Shown: one piece after another, positions 1 to 5,353 of the stretch
Numbering within the stretch: position 1 is the first letter of the stretch
Layout: each line of letters starts with the position of its first letter
From: Paracoccaceae bacterium
GTDB lineage: Bacteria > Pseudomonadota > Alphaproteobacteria > Rhodobacterales > Rhodobacteraceae
DNA length: 5,353 nucleotides
Reading direction: 5' to 3'
Assembly (NCBI GenBank): GCA_009922885.1
Contig: RFUP01000181.1
Coordinates: 1-5,353 of the forward strand
The notes under the pieces: generated by a model
Databases searched by the model: none
The model's input: only the letters and a program-made list of their open reading frames with translations
Told to the model about the DNA's origin: nothing
Made by a program: the position numbers and the translations under genes

Positions 1-533
1 GCAAGTTCGCGCGGATGCCGCAGCCGGAGACCCGCGAGGAAGATATCGTTCAGCTGGTGCGGGATGCGGTTGTCTTGCAGAGGGCTGGACAGCCTGACGT
101 GGCCTTCGATCTTCAGGTGCCGGAAACGGGGCTGGGGGTGAGCCTTGATCGCACGATGATCATGCAAGCCCTGACGAACCTGATGAAGAACGCGGGCGAG
201 GCGATCGAGACGCGGGTGGCCAAGGGCGTGCCGGAGGACTTCCAGCCGGAAATCCATGTGGCCATCACGCTGCTGGACGCCCATGTGCGGATCACGATTG
301 CCGATAACGGGATCGGGCTACCGGAAGATCGCGCACGGCTCTTCGAGCCCTATGTGACCACTCGCGATGCGGGGACGGGGCTAGGGCTGCCGATTGTGAA
401 GAAGATTATCGAGGAGCACGGCGGGACACTCGTTTTGGAAGATGCGCCTGCTTTTGGCGAGGATGCCCATCGTGGGGCCATGGCTGTGATCACGCTTGAC
501 GTGGCGGTGCAGCCAGTTGGCGAGACTGAGTAG
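1..533 (+). CDS. ntrY: NtrY sensor histidine kinase, C-terminal part (5' end outside window)
   Basis: This is the catalytic end of a membrane-bound sensor kinase that phosphorylates the regulator encoded next door. The reading frame is open from base 3 to the TAG at 531-533, giving about 176 residues. The sensor, membrane and HAMP/PAS parts and the phosphorylated histidine lie upstream of the window. The fragment opens with KFARMP, typical of NtrY just after the H-box helix. The ATP-binding (HATPase_c) boxes follow. Counting from the Met at position 15, the N box is LTNLMKNAGEAI (N55, N59), the G1 box is DNGIGLP (D97, G99, G101), the F box is LFEPYVTT, and the G2 box is GTGLGLPIVKKII (from G120). 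All key nucleotide-binding residues are present, so the domain looks active. The ATG at 15 is internal and not a real start. The NtrY name rests on this fragment plus the adjacent ntrX; a general NtrB-like kinase is less likely. Confidence 0.93.
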   Translation, partial: KFARMPQPETREEDIVQLVRDAVVLQRAGQPDVAFDLQVPETGLGVSLDRTMIMQALTNLMKNAGEAIETRVAKGVPEDFQPEIHVAITLLDAHVRITIADNGIGLPEDRARLFEPYVTTRDAGTGLGLPIVKKIIEEHGGTLVLEDAPAFGEDAHRGAMAVITLDVAVQPVGETE

Positions 534-549
534 AAGGTGAGGGAAGATC

Positions 550-1968
550 ATGGGTGATATTCTGATTGTGGACGATGAGCGTGATATCCGGCAGCTCATT
601 TCCGATATTCTGGTTGATGAAGGCTACACGACGCGGCTTGCGGGGAACTCGGATGAGGCGATCCGTGAGGTGAATAGCGAGCCACCCTCCCTGATGATCC
701 TCGACATCTGGCTAAAAGACAGCCGGATGGACGGGATCGACATCCTGAAGACGGTAAAGCGCGATAATCCCGATGTTCCGATCATCATCATCTCGGGGCA
801 TGGGAATATCGAAATCGCGGTCGCAGCGATCAAACAGGGGGCCTATGATTTCATCGAGAAGCCCTTCAACATCGACCAGCTGCTGGTGGTGATCCGTCGC
901 GCTATGGAGACGAGCCGCTTGCGCCGCGAGAACCTCGAATTGAGGCGGCGCGATGTCGCTCAGGCCGATATGGTGGGCAATTCGGCGGTGTTTCGCGCGA
1001 TGATGGGCCAATTGGACAAGGTGACGAAATCGAACGGTCGGGTGATGCTGACCGGGCCTGCGGGCGTGGGCAAAGAGGTGGCTGCGCGGTTTATCCATGC
1101 GAAATCGAGCCGCGCTTCGGCGCCTTTCGTGACGGTGGGCTGCGCGACGATTGAACCCGAGCGTATGGAAGAGGTGCTGTTCGGGCGGGAAAGCACGGCG
1201 CGCGGTGTGGAACCGGGCCTGTTGGAGCAGGCGCATGGCGGTGTGATCTATTTCGACGAAGTTGCGGATATGCCGCTGGGAACGCAGTCGAAAATCCTGC
1301 GGGTGCTGGTCGATCAGCAGTTCACGCGAGTGGGCGGATCGGACCGGGTGCGCGTGGATCTGCGGGTGATTTCCTCGACCTCGCGCAATCTCGATGCGGA
1401 GATTGCGGCGGGGCGGTTCCGGCAGGAACTTTACCATCGCCTGAACGTGGTGCCGATCCCTGTGCCGTCGCTGGAAGAGCGGCGCGAGGATATTCCGGTT
1501 CTGGCGAGCTATTTCATCGACTTTTTCCATCGCTCTCAGGGGCTTCCGGCGCGTTCGTTGACGGATGAGGCGATTGCGCTGATGCAGACGATGACGTGGC
1601 CCGGCAACGTGCGGCAGTTGCGGAACCTGATCGAGCGGGTTCTCATTCTGGGCGATGGTAGCGGGCCTATTCAGGCGACGGAACTGCCGGGGGAAGAGAG
1701 CCGGTCGACGTCGGATGATGGCCGGATGGTGCTTGCCGGGGCGCTTGCCGCCTTGCCTCTGCGCGAGGCGCGGGAGGCGTTTGAACGGGAGTATCTGCTC
1801 ACCCAGATCAACCGATTTGGCGGCAATATCAGCCGCACGGCATCGTTCGTTGGGATGGAGCGTTCGGCGCTGCACCGGAAGCTGAAATCCCTCAACGTGG
1901 TGACGGGATCGAAGGGCGGGGGCCGTGTGGCCTATCTCGAAGACGAGGAAGACGAGGCCGAGGCGTAA
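550..1968 (+). CDS. ntrX: NtrX response regulator, AAA+ type without GAFTGA
   Basis: A 472-residue cytoplasmic DNA-binding response regulator, partner of NtrY. Residues 1-120 are a receiver domain with the acidic pocket D8/D9, phosphoacceptor D52, switch residue S82 and conserved K104. Residues about 115-137 form a charged helical linker. Residues about 140-365 are an AAA+ domain with Walker A GPAGVGKE (168-176 region, K175), Walker B IYFDE (D236, E237), an arginine-finger region FRQELYHRL (290-298) and sensor II WPGNVRQL. The GAFTGA loop that contacts sigma-54 is absent: the stretch between LFGRE and GLLEQA (about 210-228) carries unrelated residues. Residues about 415-450 are a Fis-type helix-turn-helix, followed by an acidic tail. 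The start is set by the SD-like AGGTGAGG at about 535-542, upstream of the ATG. The 16-bp gap to ntrY implies one operon. From the family, it probably acts as a repressor or as an activator with the housekeeping sigma factor; that is inference. Confidence 0.95.
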   Translation: MGDILIVDDERDIRQLISDILVDEGYTTRLAGNSDEAIREVNSEPPSLMILDIWLKDSRMDGIDILKTVKRDNPDVPIIIISGHGNIEIAVAAIKQGAYDFIEKPFNIDQLLVVIRRAMETSRLRRENLELRRRDVAQADMVGNSAVFRAMMGQLDKVTKSNGRVMLTGPAGVGKEVAARFIHAKSSRASAPFVTVGCATIEPERMEEVLFGRESTARGVEPGLLEQAHGGVIYFDEVADMPLGTQSKILRVLVDQQFTRVGGSDRVRVDLRVISSTSRNLDAEIAAGRFRQELYHRLNVVPIPVPSLEERREDIPVLASYFIDFFHRSQGLPARSLTDEAIALMQTMTWPGNVRQLRNLIERVLILGDGSGPIQATELPGEESRSTSDDGRMVLAGALAALPLREAREAFEREYLLTQINRFGGNISRTASFVGMERSALHRKLKSLNVVTGSKGGGRVAYLEDEEDEAEA

Positions 1969-1980
1969 GCCTCAGCCTTT
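1956..1980. terminator. Hairpin over the facing stop codons, possible bidirectional terminator
   Basis: GAGGC (1960-1964) and GCCTC (1969-1973) form a perfect 5-bp stem around a GTAA loop. Beyond one C/A mismatch, GGC (1956-1958) pairs with GCC (1975-1977). On the plus strand the stem is followed by TTT (1978-1980). The loop contains the ntrX TAA, and the right arm contains the end of the lipoprotein gene read leftwards. The position between two convergent genes fits a shared terminator. The T-tracts are short on both sides (leftwards only a T-rich TCGTCTTCC run), so it may be weak. The pairing is seen directly; the function is inferred. Confidence 0.45.
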
Positions 1981-2430
1981 GGTCACGATCTGGACGCCGT
2001 TCGGGCGGCTGATGGCGCAGGAATTCGCGGTGAGCCGTGGCAGAGTTGTCGTGATATCGTTTGCTGCGGCGCGCGCGATGGCGGGCGGGCAGGCTTGTAT
2101 TTCGACGGGGCGGTAGCCTTTGTCGGCCATGCATTGCGCCAGAACCTTGGTCCGAAGTGGCGCGTTGACGTCGACGGTATAGGCATCGCCGCCGATCATC
2201 TCGTAATCGACTTCGCACTTTCCGGTACTGTCGCAGATCTTGATGGGGATCACGCGAACGGGCGTCAGGCGGGTTTGGCTGGCGACTGGAACGGCCTGCA
2301 GGGCTTTGACTTCGCAATCGGTCTGGGTGCGGTCACGAGAGGAGATACTGGCGCCATCCTGATACCACATGGAGACGGGTGTGCAGCCGGTGAGGCAGAG
2401 AAGGGATGCTAGCGCGAGACGCGGGACCAT
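1972..2430 (-). CDS. Small cysteine-rich lipoprotein of unknown function
   Basis: A 152-residue protein that I do not recognise by name. The N-terminus is a short lipoprotein signal peptide: R4, a hydrophobic stretch, then lipobox LTGC at 13-16, so Cys16 should be lipidated and the protein anchored in the envelope facing the periplasm. The mature part has six more cysteines (39, 66, 72, 100, 114, 138), enough for three disulfides. Landmarks are TDCEVKALQAVP near 37-48, KICDSTGKCEVDYEMIGGDAYTV near 64-86 and CMADKGYRPVEIQAC near 100-114. A CM..KGY element with upstream DC occurs in small lipoproteins of Rhodobacterales and relatives, to my recollection. The frame stays open for 29 codons upstream, but the ATG at 2430 is chosen because GGAGGA lies 6 nt before it and the signal peptide starts exactly there. 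The gene converges on ntrX with a 3-bp gap and diverges from trkA. Nothing in the sequence ties it to nitrogen or potassium. Confidence 0.85.
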   Translation of the reverse strand: MVPRLALASLLCLTGCTPVSMWYQDGASISSRDRTQTDCEVKALQAVPVASQTRLTPVRVIPIKICDSTGKCEVDYEMIGGDAYTVDVNAPLRTKVLAQCMADKGYRPVEIQACPPAIARAAANDITTTLPRLTANSCAISRPNGVQIVTKG

Positions 2431-2436
2431 TTGGAA

Positions 2437-2442
2437 TCCTCC
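2437..2442 (-). promoter_or_regulatory. Ribosome binding site of the lipoprotein gene
   Basis: The plus-strand TCCTCC reads GGAGGA on the minus strand, 6 nt before the ATG at 2430-2428. It decides the start in favour of the 152-residue form over the upstream in-frame ATG at 2517, which would put a hydrophilic 29-residue extension ahead of the signal peptide. Confidence 0.8.
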
Positions 2443-2472
2443 AATCGTGACAGTATCGTTTTGGCCTTGGCG

Positions 2473-2506
2473 GGCAGGATTTACAATTGAATTGACCCGA
2501 CCTGCC
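2473..2506. repeat. Inverted repeat GGCAGG / CCTGCC around an AT-rich core
   Basis: GGCAGG (2473-2478) and CCTGCC (2501-2506) are exact reverse complements separated by 22 bp. The centre-to-centre distance is 28 bp, close to but not exactly three helical turns. They flank the AT-rich core that holds the CAATTGAATTG element. This could be a pair of operator half-sites or the base of a cruciform, but a 6-bp repeat in GC-rich DNA can also occur by chance. Confidence 0.3.
2484..2494. promoter_or_regulatory. CAA-N5-TTG element, possible NtrX-type operator
   Basis: The bases CAATTGAATTG fit the form CAA-N5-TTG and also contain CAATTG (CAA directly followed by TTG). As I recall, a CAA-N2-5-TTG pattern has been reported for NtrX binding in Sinorhizobium. 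The element overlaps the candidate trkA -35 by three bases, so a bound protein could affect trkA or the lipoprotein gene. The motif is short and unspecific, so the assignment is tentative. Confidence 0.25.
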
Positions 2507-2537
2507 TGTTCTGCCAATCAGACCCCGCTGGAACCCT

Positions 2538-2543
2538 GGAGGA
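2538..2543 (+). promoter_or_regulatory. Ribosome binding site of trkA
   Basis: GGAGGA lies 7 nt before the ATG at 2551, a strong SD that fixes the start. The first codons lead straight into the first beta strand of the nucleotide-binding fold (MKVIICGAG), as expected for TrkA. Confidence 0.8.
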
Positions 2544-2550
2544 CGGCGAT

Positions 2551-3927
2551 ATGAAGGTGATCATCTGCGGCGCGGGTCAGGTTGGCTGGCAAATCGCGCG
2601 TCACCTTGCAGGCGAGAAAAACCATGTAACCGTTGTGGATAGCAATGTGGAACTGGTGCGGCGCGCCAGCGAGACGTTGGACGTTTCGGGTGTTCATGGC
2701 TTTGCGAGCTACCCCGATGTGTTGGAGCGTGCCGGCGCGCGGGATGCCGATATGATTATCGCGGCGACGCATTCCGACGAGGTGAATATGGTCACCTGTC
2801 AGGTTGCGCATTCGGTATTCGCGATCCCGCGCAAGATCGCGAGGTTGCGGGCGCAGAGCTATTTGGATGCGATCTATTCCGCTCTTTATCGCCGGGATCA
2901 CCTGCCGATTGATGTGGTGATCAGCCCGGAAAAGGAAGTTGCGGAAGCGGCGTTGCGCCGTTTGGCGTCGCCTGCAGCCTTTGACACCGAGACGTTCATG
3001 GGCGGTCGGGCGCAGCTTCTGGGGATCACTATCGAAGATGATTGCCCGGTGGTGAACACGCCGCTGCGGCAGTTGACCGATCTTTTCTCGACCCTGCGGG
3101 CCGTTGTGGTGGGGGTGCGCCGCGAGGGGCGGCTATTCGCGCCGGAGCCGAATGACCAGCTTTTCATTGGTGATGATTGCTATGTGATCACTGTAACTGA
3201 TGACACGCCACGCGCGCTGGAGATTTTCGGCAAGAGTGTGAAGAAGCAGGAGCGGGTGATCATCATCGGGGCCGGGAACGTCGGGCTTTCGGTGGCCACG
3301 GCGCTGGAAGAGCGCGTGGAGCGCATTCGGGCCAAGGTGATCGAGAAGGATCGCAAGGTGGCCGAGCACGCGGCGGACGCATTGGAGCGGACGATTGTGC
3401 TCAATGGCGACGGGCTTGATGCGGCACTCTTGGCCGAAGCGAATGTCGATCGCGCCGATGCCGTGCTCTGCGTGACGGATGACGACAAGGTCAACATGCT
3501 AGCGGCTGTGCGTGCGAAAGCCGAAGGGTGCCCGATGGCGATTGCGTTGGTGAACGATCCGACGTTGGTGCCTTTGATGGCACCTTTGGGGATCGACGCC
3601 TATATCAACCCGCGCGCAACGACCGTGTCTTCTATCCTGCGACACATCCGGCACGGGCGCGTGCGTGGAGTTTATTCCATTGGCGATGCGGAAGCGGAAG
3701 TGATCGAAGCCGAAGTGCTCTCAACCTCGCCGATTTCGGGCCAGAAGATCCGCGATATCGACTTCCCGGAAGGGGTGCTCGTGGGCGCGATCCAGAAAGG
3801 CAAGACCGTGGTGAAACCCACGGGCGAGACGCGGATCGACGAGGGCGATGTGATTGCGCTCTTCTCGATGGCGAAAGATGTTCCTGAGGTCGAGCGCCTG
3901 TTGCAGGTCTCGATCGACTACTTCTAG
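2551..3927 (+). CDS. trkA: TrkA, NAD-binding gating subunit of the Trk potassium uptake system
   Basis: A 458-residue peripheral cytoplasmic protein, the same length as E. coli TrkA. It binds NAD(H) and other nucleotides and controls K+ flow through the membrane partner TrkH. It has the classic duplicated RCK layout. The first Rossmann-like RCK-N domain starts with GAGQVG (7-12) and has acidic D30 at the end of the second strand. An RCK-C domain spans roughly 135-220. The second RCK-N domain has GAGNVG (240-245) with E265 as the ribose-binding acidic residue, and the second RCK-C domain lies at about 375-455. Both glycine motifs are intact, so both halves could bind nucleotide. There is no signal peptide or membrane segment. 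trkH starts 4 bp after the stop, so the two are surely co-transcribed. Upstream, the reverse-oriented lipoprotein gene separates it from ntrX and suggests a separate promoter in 2431-2550. Confidence 0.97.
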   Translation: MKVIICGAGQVGWQIARHLAGEKNHVTVVDSNVELVRRASETLDVSGVHGFASYPDVLERAGARDADMIIAATHSDEVNMVTCQVAHSVFAIPRKIARLRAQSYLDAIYSALYRRDHLPIDVVISPEKEVAEAALRRLASPAAFDTETFMGGRAQLLGITIEDDCPVVNTPLRQLTDLFSTLRAVVVGVRREGRLFAPEPNDQLFIGDDCYVITVTDDTPRALEIFGKSVKKQERVIIIGAGNVGLSVATALEERVERIRAKVIEKDRKVAEHAADALERTIVLNGDGLDAALLAEANVDRADAVLCVTDDDKVNMLAAVRAKAEGCPMAIALVNDPTLVPLMAPLGIDAYINPRATTVSSILRHIRHGRVRGVYSIGDAEAEVIEAEVLSTSPISGQKIRDIDFPEGVLVGAIQKGKTVVKPTGETRIDEGDVIALFSMAKDVPEVERLLQVSIDYF

Positions 3928-3931
3928 TCCG

Positions 3932-5353
3932 ATGCGGACGAAACTCAGCGAACAACCGCTGTTCCTGCTCGTGGCAGGCGTTGGCAGTGCGGCGATGTTT
4001 ATCCCCGCGCTCCACGCTTTGGCTTTCGAGGAACATGCCGAGGCACGGGCGTTTTTCTATTCGGGCCTCTTGGGCCTCGTTCTGTTGTGGTTCATCGCGC
4101 TTGCCCGCTCGAACCAGCCTCGCCGCAAGAGCCTGATGCACAACCTTTTCGCGCTTTTCGGTGTCTATGCGGTATTGCCGTTGTGGTTGGCGGTGCCGTT
4201 TTATGAAGCCTTGCAGACAACGACTTTTGTCAACGCATGGCTGGAAATGGTTTCGTCGCTCACAACAACCGGCGCGACGCTGTTCTCGCCGGAACGGTTA
4301 AGTGACACCTTGCATCTTTGGCGCGCCATGGTGGGGTGGCTTGGCGGGTTGATGATGTGGATTGCCGCTGCGGCGATCCTTGCCCCTCTGAGCCTTGGCG
4401 GGTTCGAAGTGACGGCGAGTGCGGAACCGGGGCAGGGCGAGGCCATTACCACGGGTGCGGACCGCATCGATCCGCAGCGCCGCTTCATGCGGGTGGCCCG
4501 CACTTTGGTGCCTCTCTACAGCGGGTTGACGCTGGTGTTGTGGGTCTTGCTTCTGATGCTGGGCGAAGATGGGCTAACGGCGGCAAGCCATGCGATGTCG
4601 ACGCTTTCGACATCGGGAATTTCGCCAGTGGGTGGGGTGCAGAACGGGTCGGCGGGTTTCCCGGGAGAGATACTGATTGCCTTGTTCCTCCTGTTTGCCT
4701 TGTCGCGGCTGACCTTCTCGTCAGACACTTTGACGACGGCGCGGCCGGGGCTTTTGAGTGATCCCGAGTTCCGCTTGGGGCTGGTGATCACCGGCAGTGT
4801 GGCGCTTGCGCTTTTCGCACGGCATTGGTTTGGCGCTTATGAACTGGATGACGAACAAGGCGCGCTGCGCGGGTTGCAGGCCCTTTGGGGCGCATTGTTC
4901 ACGGCGTTGTCGTTCCTGACCACGACGGGTTTCGAGAGCGCGGGCTGGCAGGACGTGCGCGGTTGGTCTGGCTTGGGATCCTCGGGCATGATCCTTCTTG
5001 GCCTTGCGCTGATCGGTGGGGGTGTTGCGACGACGGCGGGGGGCGTGAAGCTTTTGCGGGTCTGGGCGCTTTACCTGAACGGCGTGCGCGAGTTAGACCG
5101 TTTGATCCACCCCAACCTCGTGCGGCGCGATAGCGGGCAGGGGCGGCGATTGCGCAGCAAGGGAGCGTTCATCGCTTGGGTCTTCTTTATGCTTTTCGCC
5201 TCGGTGCTGACGCTCTTCATCGGGCTGTTTGCCGCTCTTGGGTCCAGCCTTGAGGAAGCCACGATCCTCGCAATCACGGCACTCTCCAACACCGGGCCTT
5301 TGGTGACATTGGGCGGAGATGCCCCGATTCTCCTGGTAGAGCTGCGGCCTGCC
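3932..5353 (+). CDS. trkH: TrkH, K+-translocating membrane subunit (3' end outside window)
   Basis: The frame is open from the ATG at 3932 to the right edge (474 codons, no stop). It is a polytopic inner-membrane protein of the Trk/Ktr/HKT superfamily, built from four membrane-pore-membrane repeats that line one K+ path. The four filter segments are SSLTTTGAT (108-116, G114), STLSTSGIS (223-231, G229), SFLTTTGFE (327-335, G333) and TALSNTGPL (449-457, G455). Family-typical stretches are WLGGLMMWIAAAAILAP (136-152) and GGGVATTAGGVKLLR (362-376), the latter in the intramembrane gate loop region. Hydrophobic segments lie near 8-30, 40-58, 71-90, 130-155, 190-210, 245-260, 282-298, 352-370 and 412-436. 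After the last filter, E. coli TrkH has about 45 more residues, so roughly the final helix (about 25-45 residues) is missing here. No clear Shine-Dalgarno precedes the ATG, and translation is probably coupled to trkA 4 bp upstream. Confidence 0.95.
   Translation, partial: MRTKLSEQPLFLLVAGVGSAAMFIPALHALAFEEHAEARAFFYSGLLGLVLLWFIALARSNQPRRKSLMHNLFALFGVYAVLPLWLAVPFYEALQTTTFVNAWLEMVSSLTTTGATLFSPERLSDTLHLWRAMVGWLGGLMMWIAAAAILAPLSLGGFEVTASAEPGQGEAITTGADRIDPQRRFMRVARTLVPLYSGLTLVLWVLLLMLGEDGLTAASHAMSTLSTSGISPVGGVQNGSAGFPGEILIALFLLFALSRLTFSSDTLTTARPGLLSDPEFRLGLVITGSVALALFARHWFGAYELDDEQGALRGLQALWGALFTALSFLTTTGFESAGWQDVRGWSGLGSSGMILLGLALIGGGVATTAGGVKLLRVWALYLNGVRELDRLIHPNLVRRDSGQGRRLRSKGAFIAWVFFMLFASVLTLFIGLFAALGSSLEEATILAITALSNTGPLVTLGGDAPILLVELRPA

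Larger units (their letters stand above)
2431..2550. promoter_or_regulatory. Divergent intergenic region between lipoprotein gene and trkA
   Basis: These 120 bp must hold the promoter of the leftward lipoprotein gene and probably that of the rightward trkA. The stretch 2481-2494 is noticeably AT-rich compared with its surroundings. Rightwards, TTGACC (2492-2497) is a fair -35, with AATCAG (2516-2521) as a poor -10 at 18-bp spacing. Leftwards, TTGGCA (plus-strand TGCCAA, 2512-2517) is a good -35 match, but only a weak -10 (TCAATT, 2495-2490) follows at 16 bp. The promoters are therefore not pinned down; only the general role of the region is well supported. Confidence 0.55.

Noticed and set aside
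712..1875. A 387-codon open frame antisense to ntrX
   Set aside because: It overlies a complete, motif-rich ntrX. Its translation is dominated by Arg, His, Pro and Gln with no recognisable domain, as expected for a shadow frame in GC-rich DNA. It begins with GTG and lacks a well-placed SD.
1892..2317. A 141-codon minus-strand frame overlapping the lipoprotein gene
   Set aside because: It is in a different frame of the same strand and very rich in Arg and Pro. The competing frame has an SD, a signal peptide and a lipobox, and ends cleanly before the ntrX stop.
2095..2412. A 105-codon plus-strand frame opposite the lipoprotein gene
   Set aside because: It has no SD or recognisable domain and is the antisense image of the lipoprotein coding sequence.
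2431..2517. Longer 181-residue form of the lipoprotein starting at 2517
   Set aside because: The extra 29 residues are hydrophilic and would bury the lipoprotein signal peptide inside the protein. The internal ATG at 2430 has a strong SD at correct spacing.
4318..4761. A 147-codon plus-strand frame inside the trkH region
   Set aside because: The continuous trkH frame runs through this stretch and carries filter segment 2 and membrane helices. The alternative frame is Gly, Arg and Asp rich, without domain features.
5071..5292. Minus-strand 73-codon frame near the right edge
   Set aside because: It is antisense to trkH membrane and filter-4 coding sequence, with no SD or domain evidence.

Overview
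The window looks like ordinary chromosomal DNA from an alphaproteobacterium, most likely a Rhodobacterales (Rhodobacteraceae) member. The evidence is GC-rich coding DNA (roughly 60% by eye), an NtrX without the GAFTGA motif and with a short acidic C-terminal tail, and the gene order ntrY-ntrX-trkA-trkH. That order is a well-known alphaproteobacterial neighbourhood, usually preceded by dusB/nifR3-ntrB-ntrC and followed by hfq-hflX. No genus can be named from the sequence alone.

Layout: positions 1-533 hold the C-terminal catalytic (ATP-binding) part of the sensor kinase NtrY, cut off at the left edge. After a 16-bp gap with a ribosome binding site comes the complete response regulator NtrX (550-1968). 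Three bases after its stop, a small gene on the opposite strand ends (1972-2430, minus strand). It encodes a 152-residue cysteine-rich lipoprotein that I do not recognise by name. A compact hairpin covers the two facing stop codons and may end transcription in both directions. A 120-bp divergent intergenic region (2431-2550) follows. It serves the lipoprotein gene leftwards and trkA rightwards, and holds a CAA-N5-TTG element and an inverted repeat. trkA (2551-3927) and trkH (3932 to the right edge, stop not reached) form a tightly packed pair with a 4-bp gap. trkH was found by reading the frame by hand, because it runs off the window without a stop.

How the genes work together: NtrY phosphorylates NtrX, a two-component pair tied in alphaproteobacteria to nitrogen metabolism, redox/oxygen response and envelope or cell-cycle control. 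TrkH is the K+-translocating membrane subunit, and TrkA is its cytoplasmic nucleotide-binding gating subunit. The inverted lipoprotein gene separates the signalling pair from the potassium-uptake pair, so trkAH probably has its own promoter here instead of depending on read-through from ntrX.

The genes belong to known families. I saw no mobile element, CRISPR array, RNA gene or clearly new multi-gene system. The points most worth a second look are the reverse-strand lipoprotein gene, its shared terminator-like hairpin with ntrX, the possible NtrX-type site in the divergent promoter region, and the GAFTGA-less AAA+ domain of NtrX.
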